DNA from: Methylobacillus arboreus
GTDB taxonomy: Bacteria > Pseudomonadota > Gammaproteobacteria > Burkholderiales > Methylophilaceae
DNA: 64,000 nt
Assembly: GCF_020532725.1 (NCBI RefSeq)
Contig: NZ_JAJAVC010000004.1
Span: 62,001 to 126,000 of the forward strand
Direction of reading: 5' to 3'
Shown here: piece by piece, positions 44,707 through 54,143 of the stretch
How positions within the stretch are numbered: position 1 is the first letter of the stretch
Layout: each line of letters begins with the position of its first letter
Made by a program: the position numbers and the translations under genes
The notes under the pieces: generated by a model
Databases searched by the model: none
What the model was told of the DNA's origin: nothing
What the model saw: the letters and a program-made list of their open reading frames with translations, nothing else

Positions 44707-46761
44707 CTAAAACTCTCCGCGCAGGCCGACCAGCAGGGAGCGGCCGCCCATGGGCGCGATATCCTTGAGTAGCGAGGTGTGGTCACGTATGGTCTGGTCC
44801 AGCAGGTTGTATGCCTTAGCAAACGCTTCCAGTTGGAAATAGGACGGTGTCGGCAGCTTGTAGGTGAGGGTGGCGTTGACCAGGGTGTAGCCGTCGGTGG
44901 CAAGCTCGTTGTCATCCGTGCGGTTCTGTTTGAACGCGCGCAACACGTCCAGCCGGGAGCCGAAGCGGTTGAAGCGGTAATCCAAACCGAAACCGAGCTT
45001 CAAGGGGGAAATGCGCGGCAGGGAATCGCCAGTGTCACGATTGGTGGCGCGTACATAATCGCCGCGTAATTTAAGGTCGAGTGCGCCGACCTTGTCATAG
45101 ACGCGGAACTTGCCTTCGGCCTCCAAACCCTTGAACACGGCCTTGGCACCAGTAAACCTGGCTTCAGGAATATCGGAGTCGACCTCACCGGCTTCTCCTT
45201 CTTCATTTACCAGAATGCCGCTGTTGAACAGGCCGATAAAGTTGCTGAAGCGGGTATAGTAGGCGCCTATGCTGAAGGAGTCATGGTTCTGTTTCCAGCG
45301 CAATTGGGCATCTATGCCATTTGAGCGCTCCTTCTGGAGATCGGTTGAGCCGACTTCGTATTGGCCGGTGGCCACATGCTCGCCATCGGCATACAGCTCA
45401 AAATAACTCGGCGCACGCTCGTTGTGGGAGAGGTTGGCGGCGAGTGACCATTGCTCATTGAGGTTGAACAGCGCGCCGGTTGCCAGGCTATAAGGCGTGA
45501 ATGAGCGCGACTGGCTGGGGCCGAAGTCGCCACCGCCACTGGATTCTATCTTGGCATGTTCCACGCGGCCGCCGAACGTGAGCTTGAGCGCATCCAGCGG
45601 TAGTTCTTCATAGACATAAAGCGCGCGGGTATTGGTACGATTGGGCGGGACAAAGGCTTCTTCGCCGAGTGCCTCGAAACGAGAGTTGTGGAACTGCAGG
45701 CCGATCACGCCGGATAGCGGGCCGATATTGCCGTGCGAGGCTTCAATCGAGCCTTCCAGGCCGCGGTTCTTGAATGTGGTACCGACTTCACCATCCTCAA
45801 GCTCACGGTGCTCATAATCGGTATGGGCCATACGCACTTTGACCTTGTTGATGATGCTGCCAAGGTCGCGCAACTCAGAGGCAAAGTCCCAGCGGTCACT
45901 CTTCATGTCAATCAACACATCGGGATCCGCCACCGTGCCATACTTGTTGTTGAAGGTGGAGTAGGACATGCCGACATAACCATTTTCCAACGCGATCGAG
46001 GCACCGATTGCGCCGCCATCTGCATCCGAGCCGCTATTGACCAGCCGGCCCTTGTTTTCACGCGCCTCGCCATCAGCTTCGTTCTTGCGGCGCGAAACGG
46101 CATAGCCCGGGATGTCCAGGTCATCGGTCTTGCGCTTGTAGGCGTCGGCATGCACTGTGAGCACGCCATTGCCTGCATCCAGCACGATGGCGCCGTTCTT
46201 CTGGTTTTCCGCCCCGCCGAAACGTATTTCACTGCGGCCAGTCACGCCGTCTATGGCTTCCTTGGGGATACGGTGGTCGATGGCGTTTACCACCCCGCCG
46301 ACAGCGCTGCCGCCATAAAGCAGGGCAGCCGGGCCGCGCACCACGTCAATCTGCTCGATGACCAGCGGGTCCAGTGCTACGGCATGGTCAAAACTTAGGC
46401 TGGAGGCGTCCAGTATGCCAACGCCGTTCTGCATCATGCGTACGCGTTCGCCATCCAGGCCGTGGATGACCGGGCGCGAGGCATTGGGGCCAAAGTAAGT
46501 GGAAGAAATGCCGGGGATGGATTTCAATGTTTCACCCAGCGTACTTTCGCGCTGCAATGAAAGTTCACGGCCGCTCAAGGTGGAGACCGGTACTACCAAT
46601 TCATCCGATGCCACGCCCAGTGGGTTGGCTGTGACCGCAATGGTGGGGAGCTCGATTTGTTCTTCGGCTTGAACAGCTTGAGTCGCCAAGGGGCTGCCGA
46701 ATGCCATGGCGATGGCAATCAGGATTCTTTTTGGCACGGGGGCCGTATGGGGGTTCTGCAT
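44707..46761 (-). CDS. ZnuD-like TonB-dependent receptor
   Basis: 684 residues from ATG 46761 (a start at 46776 adds five residues). Signal peptide to about 32 (ends AVQA), then a plug closely following ZnuD of Neisseria: TLGETLKSIPGISSTYFGPN, ASRPVIHGLDGERVRMMQNG, LSFDHAVALDPLVIEQIDVV, RGPAALLYGGSAVGGVVNAI. The barrel ends GLRGEF. ZnuD imports zinc (and can bind haem). A small His/Cys-containing exported protein is encoded just upstream on the same strand. No Zur box was recognised with confidence. Confidence 0.88.
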   Translation of the reverse strand: MQNPHTAPVPKRILIAIAMAFGSPLATQAVQAEEQIELPTIAVTANPLGVASDELVVPVSTLSGRELSLQRESTLGETLKSIPGISSTYFGPNASRPVIHGLDGERVRMMQNGVGILDASSLSFDHAVALDPLVIEQIDVVRGPAALLYGGSAVGGVVNAIDHRIPKEAIDGVTGRSEIRFGGAENQKNGAIVLDAGNGVLTVHADAYKRKTDDLDIPGYAVSRRKNEADGEARENKGRLVNSGSDADGGAIGASIALENGYVGMSYSTFNNKYGTVADPDVLIDMKSDRWDFASELRDLGSIINKVKVRMAHTDYEHRELEDGEVGTTFKNRGLEGSIEASHGNIGPLSGVIGLQFHNSRFEALGEEAFVPPNRTNTRALYVYEELPLDALKLTFGGRVEHAKIESSGGGDFGPSQSRSFTPYSLATGALFNLNEQWSLAANLSHNERAPSYFELYADGEHVATGQYEVGSTDLQKERSNGIDAQLRWKQNHDSFSIGAYYTRFSNFIGLFNSGILVNEEGEAGEVDSDIPEARFTGAKAVFKGLEAEGKFRVYDKVGALDLKLRGDYVRATNRDTGDSLPRISPLKLGFGLDYRFNRFGSRLDVLRAFKQNRTDDNELATDGYTLVNATLTYKLPTPSYFQLEAFAKAYNLLDQTIRDHTSLLKDIAPMGGRSLLVGLRGEF

Positions 46762-46885
46762 CTTACAATCTCGCATTTAACTGTATCAAACTGACCATGG
46801 CGTAAGCATGGCCATAGGGGCCGCATTCCAGGGAATACGGCGGCTGGCACGTCTTTGTCTGGCAAAGTACGGGCTGTTGATTGTG

Positions 46886-47194
46886 CTAGATGAGCACTGG
46901 CGGCGGGCCGCGGGAGGTATAGGCTGCGAGAAAGCGGGTGTTATGTTGCGTGGTGGTGAACAAGACAAGGCTGCCATGGCTAGTCACCGTAGGTAGGGCA
47001 TGCTGCGACGCAGGGATAAAACTGCCTAGGCTTCCAAAATTCAGGCACTGCTCACAAAGGTTGGTATGAGGTGATTGATCTTGGGTATGGGAAGGTTGGT
47101 CGTTGAGGTGTGAAATCTCGTGCGCAGTGAGGCTTTGCTGGCTGAATAGCAGCAAAAGCGATAACACATAACCAAGCAATATCTTGCGCAACAT
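46886..47194 (-). CDS. Small exported His/Cys-rich protein (DUF2946-like)
   Basis: 102 residues with signal peptide 1-24 (ends SLTA). The mature part starts HEISHLNDQ, has several His residues, a CEQCLNFGS motif and SQHALP, typical of small DUF2946-like proteins found next to zinc or copper transporters. It probably binds metal at the inner face of the outer membrane or in the periplasm and partners the ZnuD-like receptor that follows 124 bases downstream. Confidence 0.68.
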   Translation of the reverse strand: MLRKILLGYVLSLLLLFSQQSLTAHEISHLNDQPSHTQDQSPHTNLCEQCLNFGSLGSFIPASQHALPTVTSHGSLVLFTTTQHNTRFLAAYTSRGPPPVLI

Positions 47195-47382
47195 GGTTGC
47201 GATTCTAGCAGGCTATTGTGAAAAAAAGAAACGGCCAGGACCAAAAATAGCCTAACCGTTTTTCTTTGTGTTGAGCATCTAAATTTACTGCTGCTGAAGG
47301 CTCAAGCCTTGAAGCTGGCAGCAACAAAGTCCTGGTGGACGATGTTCCGGAATTCTTTTGCTGATGGCGAGAAAAGCAGATT

Positions 47383-48468
47383 TTATTGTGGCAGCGAGAA
47401 AGGGGCAGGATCTGTCCATGGCTGTTCGTTACAGACCAATGCAGCAATCAGGCTGGCGCTGGCGGGGCCCATTGTCAATCCATAACGGAAATGCCCAGTG
47501 TTGAGGAACAGGTTCTCGACGCCAGGATGCGGGCCGATAACTGGTAGGTTTTCCGGGGTGCCGGGGCGTAGGCCGCTCCAGTGCTTGATGATGGGCAGGC
47601 CCTTGAGTTCTGGCATGAGGGCTTCTGCCTTGGCGCAGATTTCCTCGCGTACGGCATCGGTGGTGGAGTGGTCAAAACCGACGTCTTCTAGCGTGCTGCC
47701 GGCTAGCAGGTAACCGTCGCGGCGCGGCACCAGGTAGAAACCTTCGCGGTAAATGACGGCGCCGGGGTTGCGTTCGGGCTTGTAGAGCACGATCTGTCCG
47801 CGCATGGGCTTGACTTGCAGCTTGCTGGCGACTTCTTTCAGCAACTCGAAACTCCACGCGCCCGAAGTCACGATAAAGCAATCTGCTTCCAGCAGTTCAC
47901 CTTTGGTAGTGCGCCAGGAAGTGAGCTTGGTGATCTCTGCGGGCAGTGGCATGAGCTCTGTGCGTTCCAGCAGGCGTACCTTGTGTTTTTCCAGCCATGT
48001 GCGCAAGGCATGCATGAGGCATGGCGGACGCACCTGGTTTACCTGCGGCAGCCACAATGCATCTTCACCGCTGGTTGATTGCACGCCAAAGTCTGAGGCC
48101 TGCGCCTCTTCCGTAGTGACTTGATAACGCGTACACCAGGCCAGCGCTGCGGCGCGGTCAAAACTTGGCAGTAGCAGAAAGCCGGAGTTGAGCATTTGCG
48201 GGTCAATGCCGGTTTCCTTGAACAGGCGCTCACAGATTTCTTTATATCGACCTGCACCGTTGCTGGTCAGCGTGTTGACGTGATCCGAGTACATCCACGG
48301 CAACAGCGGGAACATGATGCCGGCACCTGCCCAGGAAGACTCTCCCGAGGTCTGGCTTGCAATCTGGTTACGTTCGACGATAGTGACCTGGCAACCGCGG
48401 GATACCAGTTCCATGGCGGTGAGGCAGCCGACGATGCCGCCTCCAGCAATCAATACGTGCTGGCTCAT
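47383..48468 (-). CDS. FAD-dependent glycine oxidase-like protein (ThiO-type)
   Basis: 361 residues of the DAO superfamily. IAGGGIVGCLTAMEL binds FAD; ESSWAGAGIMFPLLPW is a ThiO-like segment; the C-terminus has HWSGLRPGTPENLPVIGPHP and TGHFRYGLTMGPASA, which ThiO and related amine oxidases share. ThiO makes iminoacetate for the thiazole of thiamine. No other thi gene is present in the window, so a different amino acid or amine oxidase remains possible. Confidence 0.82.
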   Translation of the reverse strand: MSQHVLIAGGGIVGCLTAMELVSRGCQVTIVERNQIASQTSGESSWAGAGIMFPLLPWMYSDHVNTLTSNGAGRYKEICERLFKETGIDPQMLNSGFLLLPSFDRAAALAWCTRYQVTTEEAQASDFGVQSTSGEDALWLPQVNQVRPPCLMHALRTWLEKHKVRLLERTELMPLPAEITKLTSWRTTKGELLEADCFIVTSGAWSFELLKEVASKLQVKPMRGQIVLYKPERNPGAVIYREGFYLVPRRDGYLLAGSTLEDVGFDHSTTDAVREEICAKAEALMPELKGLPIIKHWSGLRPGTPENLPVIGPHPGVENLFLNTGHFRYGLTMGPASASLIAALVCNEQPWTDPAPFSLPQ

Positions 48469-48596
48469 GATTGAAGATTCCGGGAAAGAGAATTACTGGT
48501 GAAATGAGGCTCGAATAAATTAATCACGCAAAAATTATGCCTACTTTGATGGCATATCCTTTATTCAGGGAGAGTTCCCTTTTATACTTAGCAGAT

Positions 48597-49595
48597 ATGG
48601 GAATTTCCAAGTTAAAGACAAGCAGTAGCGCAAAAGCACCATTGCAGCTTGCGCGCGAGGTTTTGGCGATAGAGGCACAGGAAGTACAGGCATTGGCCGA
48701 GCGCCTGGATGAAAACTTCGTCAACGCAGTCGAGCTTATTTTACAGTGCCGTGGCCGAGTTGTCGTGACCGGCATCGGCAAATCAGGCCATATAGGCAAC
48801 AAGATTGCCGCCACGCTGGCAAGCACGGGCACCCCGGCTTTTTTCATCCACCCTGCCGAGGCAAGCCATGGGGATATTGGCATGATTACCCAGGATGATG
48901 TGGTGATTGCCCTGTCCAACTCCGGCGAGGCGGATGAATTGCTTGCCATCCTGCCGCCATTGAAACGCATAGGGGCGCCTATCATCAGCATTTCAGGCAA
49001 TCGCCACTCCACCTTGTCCAAGGCTGCCACCATTTTTCTGGATGCACACGTTTCGCAGGAAGCCTGTCCGCTTGGGCTCGCACCGACAGCCAGCACGACG
49101 GCCGCTCTGGCGCTGGGCGATGCATTAGCCGTGACCTTGCTGGACCAGCGCGGTTTTTCGCGCGAGGATTTTGCACTGGTCCATCCCGGCGGGTCTATCG
49201 GGCGGCGCCTGTTGTTGCATGTGCAGGACATCATGCGTAGCGGGGATGATATTCCCAGGATACAAGCTGGTCATAGCCTCAAGGATGGCCTGCTGGAAAT
49301 GTCGCGCAAGGGGCTGGGCATGACGGCCGTGTTGGACACCTCCAGCGCGCCGGTGGGCATATTCACGGATGGCGATTTGCGGCGTGCCTTTGAAGCTGGG
49401 ATTGATATCCATGCGACTTCCATGCAAGACGTCATGCATGCGCATCCACGGACGATTGCGCCGGAGCAGCTGGCGGTCGATGCAGTAGCCTTGATGGAAC
49501 AATATTCAATCAGCAGCCTGTTGGTGGTGGATCAGCAGGGTAATTTGGTCGGTGCACTCAATATGCATGACTTACTCATGGCAAAGGTGGTTTAG
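48597..49595 (+). CDS. kdsD: Arabinose-5-phosphate isomerase
   Basis: 332 residues from ATG 48597, matching family length; a longer in-frame start at 48537 lacks support. Converts ribulose-5-P to arabinose-5-P, the first step to Kdo. SIS domain with GIGKSGHIGNKIAATLASTG and PAEASHGDIGM, then two CBS domains (about 205-330). TATACT at 48582 could be a -10 element close to the start. It begins the kdsD-kdsC-lptCAB-rpoN cluster. Confidence 0.95.
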   Translation: MGISKLKTSSSAKAPLQLAREVLAIEAQEVQALAERLDENFVNAVELILQCRGRVVVTGIGKSGHIGNKIAATLASTGTPAFFIHPAEASHGDIGMITQDDVVIALSNSGEADELLAILPPLKRIGAPIISISGNRHSTLSKAATIFLDAHVSQEACPLGLAPTASTTAALALGDALAVTLLDQRGFSREDFALVHPGGSIGRRLLLHVQDIMRSGDDIPRIQAGHSLKDGLLEMSRKGLGMTAVLDTSSAPVGIFTDGDLRRAFEAGIDIHATSMQDVMHAHPRTIAPEQLAVDAVALMEQYSISSLLVVDQQGNLVGALNMHDLLMAKVV

Positions 49596-49598
49596 AAG

Positions 49599-50123
49599 GT
49601 GATTTCTTTAGAAGAACGCGCAAAGCGCATCAAGGTTGCAGTGTTTGACGTGGACGGTGTACTGACCAATGGCGGGCTGATGCTGGGCGATGATGGCCTG
49701 GAATACAAGGTGTTTCATTCGCAGGATGGCCTGGGCATGAAGATGCTCAAGAACACGGGAGTACGTATGGCCTATATCACAGGCAGAAAATCCAATGTTG
49801 TCGTCAAGCGCGCCGAGAATACCGGCGTGCAGATCATCTATCAAGGGATAGATGACAAGCTTGAAGCCTTTAATGATTTGCTCGAAAAACAGGGCGTGTC
49901 AGCGGAAGAGTGCCTGTTCATGGGGGACGATGTCATTGACATCCCGCCTATGCGCCGTGCCGGGCTGGCGATTACCGTGCCGCATGCCATGCCGCTGGTC
50001 AAGGAATATGCGCATTACACTACCGAACGCCAGGCCGGATTTGGGGCGGTGCGTGAAGTCTGTGAATTGCTCATGAAGGTGCAAGGCACGTTGGATGCAC
50101 AAATGGCACCTTACCTGAAGTAA
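49599..50123 (+). CDS. kdsC: Kdo-8-phosphate phosphatase
   Basis: 174 residues from GTG three bases after the kdsD stop. HAD-type phosphatase releasing Kdo from Kdo-8-P. Motifs: VFDVDGVLTNG (nucleophile Asp), YITGRKS, and MGDDVIDIPPM. Its stop directly abuts the lptC start. Confidence 0.95.
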   Translation: MISLEERAKRIKVAVFDVDGVLTNGGLMLGDDGLEYKVFHSQDGLGMKMLKNTGVRMAYITGRKSNVVVKRAENTGVQIIYQGIDDKLEAFNDLLEKQGVSAEECLFMGDDVIDIPPMRRAGLAITVPHAMPLVKEYAHYTTERQAGFGAVREVCELLMKVQGTLDAQMAPYLK

Positions 50124-50837
50124 ATGCGAGAGATGAAGGGACGGACAAACACCATTCTGTTTCCACTCGCGGTGCTCGGGCTGCTGGCCTTGATCACGCT
50201 GTGGATAGACCGCACGGTGCAACCACCGGAGCCGCGGGTGGATGGCAGTACGCGTCACGACCCGGATTACATCCTCAATAACTTTGTTACGACCAAGACC
50301 GATGCGACGGGCACTATCAGCCATATTCTCAAGGCTTCGGAAATGCGGCATTACCCCGACGATGACACGACTGAGCTGGAAAACCCGCATTTCACCCAGT
50401 TTGGCGTAGACAGGCCGACCACGACGATAGAAGGGAAGCGTGGGCACGTGTCGAGCAATGGCGAGGTGGTGGAGTTTCGCGATAGTGTGCGTGTCGTGCG
50501 GCCGGCATTCGGCGACCGGCAGGAAATGACCCTGACGACGGAATACCTGCGGGTAGAGCCTGACAACGAGATTGCCTCGACTGACCAGCCCGTGGTCATT
50601 ACGCAGGGGCCCAAGAGCATAGTGCGTGCAGTAGGCATGGTATATGACAAGAAAAACCAGACCATTCAGCTCAATAAGCGCGTACGTAGCCATTATGAGC
50701 GCCCGGCTGCTGCCAGCAAGCCCAGGCCGGCAAACCGTGCAACAAAACCAGCGGCCAAGGCTGCCACTAAAAACACTGGCAAACAAACCAAATCGGGGAA
50801 TAGCAAAAATGCTAAGCTGCCAGCTAAAACCAAGTAA
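50124..50837 (+). CDS. lptC: LPS export protein LptC with basic C-terminal tail
   Basis: 237 residues. One N-terminal membrane helix (about 10-27) and a periplasmic beta-jellyroll (YILNNFVTTKTDATG, LKASEMRHYPDDDTTEL, KRGHVSSNGEVVEFRD) that hands LPS from LptB2FG to LptA. The usual length is about 190; the extra 45 residues form a Lys/Ala/Pro-rich tail (from about 192) with no predicted fold. Confidence 0.92.
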   Translation: MREMKGRTNTILFPLAVLGLLALITLWIDRTVQPPEPRVDGSTRHDPDYILNNFVTTKTDATGTISHILKASEMRHYPDDDTTELENPHFTQFGVDRPTTTIEGKRGHVSSNGEVVEFRDSVRVVRPAFGDRQEMTLTTEYLRVEPDNEIASTDQPVVITQGPKSIVRAVGMVYDKKNQTIQLNKRVRSHYERPAAASKPRPANRATKPAAKAATKNTGKQTKSGNSKNAKLPAKTK

Positions 50838-50862
50838 AACGACATTCTTCAGCGGAGACCCT

Positions 50863-51402
50863 ATGCGCACCCTGCGTTGTTCCTTATTGCTCGCCATGTT
50901 GATCGGCATGCTGTCTGCAACTGCTTATGCAGAAAAGGCAGATCGCGAGAAGCCGATTGAACTGGAAGCCGACTCCGTGCAGGTCAATGATGCCAAGAAG
51001 ACCAGTACCTATACCGGCAACGTGATTCTGACCCAGGGTACGCTGATGATCCGCGGCGATAGGCTGATTGTGCGTGAGGACAAGGAGGGTTTCCAGCACA
51101 GCACTTCCTACGGCAATCCCACCACTTTCAAGCAGAAGCGGGATGGCAAGAATGAATACATGGAGGGCAGTGCCCAGCGTATAGAGTATGATGGACGTAT
51201 GGACAAGGTGCAGCTGTTCACAAAAGCATGGGTCAAACGCGGCGAGGATATCGTACATGGCGACTACATCATGTACGACGCCAATGCGGAATATGCGGAG
51301 GTCATCAGTGGTGGCTCGCAAGCAGCGACACCTGCAACACCAAGTGGCCGCGTACGTGCCGTGATCCAGCCCAAGAAGAAACCCGAAGCGGAAACTCCAT
51401 GA
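50863..51402 (+). CDS. lptA: LPS periplasmic bridge protein LptA
   Basis: 179 residues from ATG 50863; a longer in-frame start would overlap lptC and destroy the signal peptide. Signal peptide 1-23 (ends TAYA); the OstA domain has IELEADSVQVNDAKKTSTYT, GNVILTQGTLMIRGDRL and GDYIMYDANAEYAEV. It forms the bridge across the periplasm carrying LPS to LptD. Confidence 0.94.
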   Translation: MRTLRCSLLLAMLIGMLSATAYAEKADREKPIELEADSVQVNDAKKTSTYTGNVILTQGTLMIRGDRLIVREDKEGFQHSTSYGNPTTFKQKRDGKNEYMEGSAQRIEYDGRMDKVQLFTKAWVKRGEDIVHGDYIMYDANAEYAEVISGGSQAATPATPSGRVRAVIQPKKKPEAETP

Positions 51403-51472
51403 GGTTGAAACCGTTTGATAGATCCCGGCCTGAGTGCTGTCCCAAGAAAATTGCCCCATAGATATTGCATAA

Positions 51473-52195
51473 ATGAGTGAATTAATCGTAGAAAGCCTGC
51501 GCAAGAAATACAAATCACGCACCGTGGTGCAGGATATTTCCCTGCAGCTTAACAGTGGCGAAGTGGTTGGGTTGCTAGGGCCAAACGGCGCAGGCAAGAC
51601 AACCAGTTTCTACATGATGGTAGGGCTGGTTGCGCTGGATGGCGGCCGCATCCTGCTGGATGGCAAGGATCTGAGCCGTATGCCTATCCATCAGCGTGCC
51701 CGCATGGGGCTGGCGTATTTGCCGCAAGAGCCTTCTATTTTCCGTAAGATGACGGTGGCAGAAAATATCCAGGCAATCCTGGAACTACAAGACATGACAG
51801 CAGAGCAGCAGAAGGAGCAGCTTGAATCCTTACTGCAGGAACTCCATATTACTCATATCCGCAACAGCATGGCGGTGAGTCTTTCCGGTGGTGAGCGTCG
51901 CCGCGTGGAAATTGCACGATGTCTGGCAACCAACCCCAGCTTTATCCTGCTGGATGAGCCATTTGCCGGGATTGATCCGATTGCGGTGCTGGATATCCAG
52001 AAAATTGTACGATTTCTGACAGAACGTAATATCGGCGTGTTGATTACTGATCACAATGTGCGTGAAACCCTGGGCATATGCGATCGTGCCTATATCGTGA
52101 ATGAGGGCCGTGTATTTGCTGCGGGGAAACCCAGTGAAATCATTCATAACGATAGTGTAAGAGAAGTATACCTGGGCAAGGATTTCCGCCTGTAG
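51473..52195 (+). CDS. lptB: LPS export ABC transporter ATPase LptB
   Basis: 240 residues. Walker A GPNGAGKT (36-43), signature [15 protein letters not shown], Walker [14 protein letters not shown], and the H-loop [11 protein letters not shown]. It energises LPS extraction with LptFG. LptF/G are not in the window. Next gene is rpoN after 23 bases. Confidence 0.96.
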   Translation: MSELIVESLRKKYKSRTVVQDISLQLNSGEVVGLLGPNGAGKTTSFYMMVGLVALDGGRILLDGKDLSRMPIHQRARMGLAYLPQEPSIFRKMTVAENIQAILELQDMTAEQQKEQLESLLQELHITHIRNSMAVSLSGGERRRVEIARCLATNPSFILLDEPFAGIDPIAVLDIQKIVRFLTERNIGVLITDHNVRETLGICDRAYIVNEGRVFAAGKPSEIIHNDSVREVYLGKDFRL

Positions 52196-52218
52196 GAGCG
52201 AATGAGGCGGAATAGAAC

Positions 52219-53682
52219 ATGAAACAAAGTCTACAGCTAAAATTTTCCCAAAACCTTGCATTGACACCGCAATTGCAGCAGTCAATCAAGCTGTTGCAAT
52301 TGTCTTCGCAAGAACTCAACCAGGAACTGGAGACGTTGCTACAGGCCAACCCCTTGCTGGAGCGTCTAGACGGCCCGGATGGCGTGGCGGCTGAGGCGCC
52401 GGAAATTTACACGCCTGCTCCCGATATTGCCAGCCCCGCCAGTGAGGCACCGGCGCCTGCCAGTGAGGAATTGCCACGTATCGATGAGTTTGGTGGTGGT
52501 GATGACTACTTTGAGTCTTTTCAGGGCAGTAACCGCTGGGAAGAGGGCGGGGCCAACAATGATGACGATAACGATTTCAGCTTTCAGGAAGCGGTCAACC
52601 TCACCCTGCGTGAGCACTTGTTAGGCCAGATCAAGCTGTTGCCATTGTCTGAGCGTGACCAAACCCTGGCAATGGTGCTGGTGGATGCCATCAATGACGA
52701 TGGCTACCTTGAGCAATCACTGGAAGAACTTGCAGAGTTGCTGCCTGATGAGCTCGAAATTGACCCGCTGGAACTGGAAACCGCGCTCAAGCATATCCAG
52801 AACCTCGACCCGCCAGGCATAGGTGCCCGCAACCTGGCCGAGTGCCTGGCATTGCAGTTGCGCGCCCTGCCTAAGGACACGCCGCATGTTGATCTTGCCG
52901 TCAAGGTGGCTGAGCATCACTTGCCGCTGCTGGCGACCCGCGATTACACGCGCTTGCGCAAACTGCTGCATTGCGATGACGATGTGCTGAAGGTGGTGCA
53001 GCAGCTCGTGACCCAGCTCAACCCGCGTCCGGGTGGCGAGTTTACCCATATCACATCCGATCATTACATCCAGCATGAGATTGTGGTCAAAAAGACCAAG
53101 GGTATCTGGGTGGCCAGCCTCAATGATGAAGTGGTGCCCAAATTGCGCATCAACCAGCTTTATGCCGGCATTTTGAAACGTAACCGCGATAGCTCCAGTC
53201 AGTACCTTATGAGCCAGATGCAGGAAGCCAAATGGATGATCAAGAACATCCAGCAGCGTTTTTCCACCATCCTTAGGGTGTCGCAAGCGATTGTGGACCG
53301 CCAGCGCAATTTCTTCGAACATGGTGAAGTCGCCATGCGGCCTTTGGTGCTGCGCGAGATTGCCGACGAATTGGGCTTGCATGAATCCACGGTTTCCCGC
53401 GTTACAACAAGAAAGTACATGCTCACTCCGCGCGGCGTTTACGAATTGAAGTATTTCTTCGGCAGCCATGTTGCCACTGAGTCTGGCGGTGCTTGCTCGG
53501 CGACCGCAATCCGCGCATTGATCAAGCAGATGGTGAGCGAGGAAAACCCCAAGAAGCCGCTGTCGGATAACCAGATTACCGACATCCTCGGCAAGCAAGG
53601 CATAGTTGTTGCAAGAAGAACCATAGCGAAATACCGTGAGTCTCTACAGATACCCGCGGCCAACCAGCGCAAGTCGCTTTGA
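52219..53682 (+). CDS. rpoN: RNA polymerase sigma-54 factor
   Basis: 487 residues. N-terminal glutamine-rich region I (LKFSQNLALTPQLQQSIKLL), an acidic region II, the core-binding region, an HTH (ESTVSRVTTRKYMLTPRG) and the C-terminal RpoN box (ARRTIAKYRE). Directs transcription from -24/-12 promoters with enhancer-binding proteins. One candidate promoter of this type occurs at 12535. Confidence 0.96.
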   Translation: MKQSLQLKFSQNLALTPQLQQSIKLLQLSSQELNQELETLLQANPLLERLDGPDGVAAEAPEIYTPAPDIASPASEAPAPASEELPRIDEFGGGDDYFESFQGSNRWEEGGANNDDDNDFSFQEAVNLTLREHLLGQIKLLPLSERDQTLAMVLVDAINDDGYLEQSLEELAELLPDELEIDPLELETALKHIQNLDPPGIGARNLAECLALQLRALPKDTPHVDLAVKVAEHHLPLLATRDYTRLRKLLHCDDDVLKVVQQLVTQLNPRPGGEFTHITSDHYIQHEIVVKKTKGIWVASLNDEVVPKLRINQLYAGILKRNRDSSSQYLMSQMQEAKWMIKNIQQRFSTILRVSQAIVDRQRNFFEHGEVAMRPLVLREIADELGLHESTVSRVTTRKYMLTPRGVYELKYFFGSHVATESGGACSATAIRALIKQMVSEENPKKPLSDNQITDILGKQGIVVARRTIAKYRESLQIPAANQRKSL

Positions 53683-53712
53683 TTTGCGCGTTTTTCAAGT
53701 AAGGAGAGCGTT

Positions 53713-54039
53713 ATGAATTTGCACCTGACCGGACATCATTTAGAGGTTACTCCAGCACTGCGCGAATATGTGCAGTCCAAGCTGGCACGACTTAGCAACC
53801 ACTTTGACCATGTAATTGACCTTAAAGTAACGCTGAGCGTAGAAAAACTGGTGCAAAAGGCGGAAGCCACCCTGCATGTGCCGGGCAATGATCTGCATGC
53901 GGAAAGTGGCGCGGAGAGCATGTATAGCGCGATTGACACCTTGGCTGACAAGCTTGATCGCCAGGTGTTGAAGCATAAGGAAAAGGTCAGCAACCACAAT
54001 CAGGCAGCAGGAGGCCTCAAGCACCAGGTGGTTGAGTAA
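53713..54039 (+). CDS. hpf: Ribosome hibernation promoting factor
   Basis: 108 residues, the short HPF type. MNLHLTGHHLEVTPALREYVQSKL begins the RaiA/HPF fold; KVTLSVEKLVQKAEATLHVPG and YSAIDTLADKLDRQVLKHKEK are further conserved parts. It dimerises ribosomes in stationary phase. Followed by a strong terminator. Confidence 0.94.
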   Translation: MNLHLTGHHLEVTPALREYVQSKLARLSNHFDHVIDLKVTLSVEKLVQKAEATLHVPGNDLHAESGAESMYSAIDTLADKLDRQVLKHKEKVSNHNQAAGGLKHQVVE

Positions 54040-54043
54040 ATCT

Positions 54044-54121
54044 GAGAAATGCTGCAAAAGAGTGCTGAATTCATCTTTCATGCATGGATTTGGCACTCAT
54101 GCAGCATTTTCTCCTGTTTTT
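54044..54121 (+). terminator. Intrinsic terminator between hpf and hprK
   Basis: GAGAAATGCTGCA (54044-54056) pairs with TGCAGCATTTTCTC (54100-54113) with one bulged base, extended inside by AGTGC/GCACT; CTGTTTTTTC follows. The hairpin sits where many betaproteobacteria carry ptsN, so expression of hprK and downstream genes would depend on read-through or an unseen promoter. Confidence 0.8.
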
Positions 54122-54143
54122 TCATTCCCAAGGTATCGCACAC

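Noticed and set aside
47205-47447. Small minus-strand frame between the ThiO-like and DUF2946-like genes
   Set aside because: No start signal, no recognisable domain, and it overlaps the 3' end of the ThiO-like gene.
49899-50909. 336-codon minus-strand open frame over kdsC-lptC
   Set aside because: No family resemblance and fully covered by conserved genes on the plus strand.
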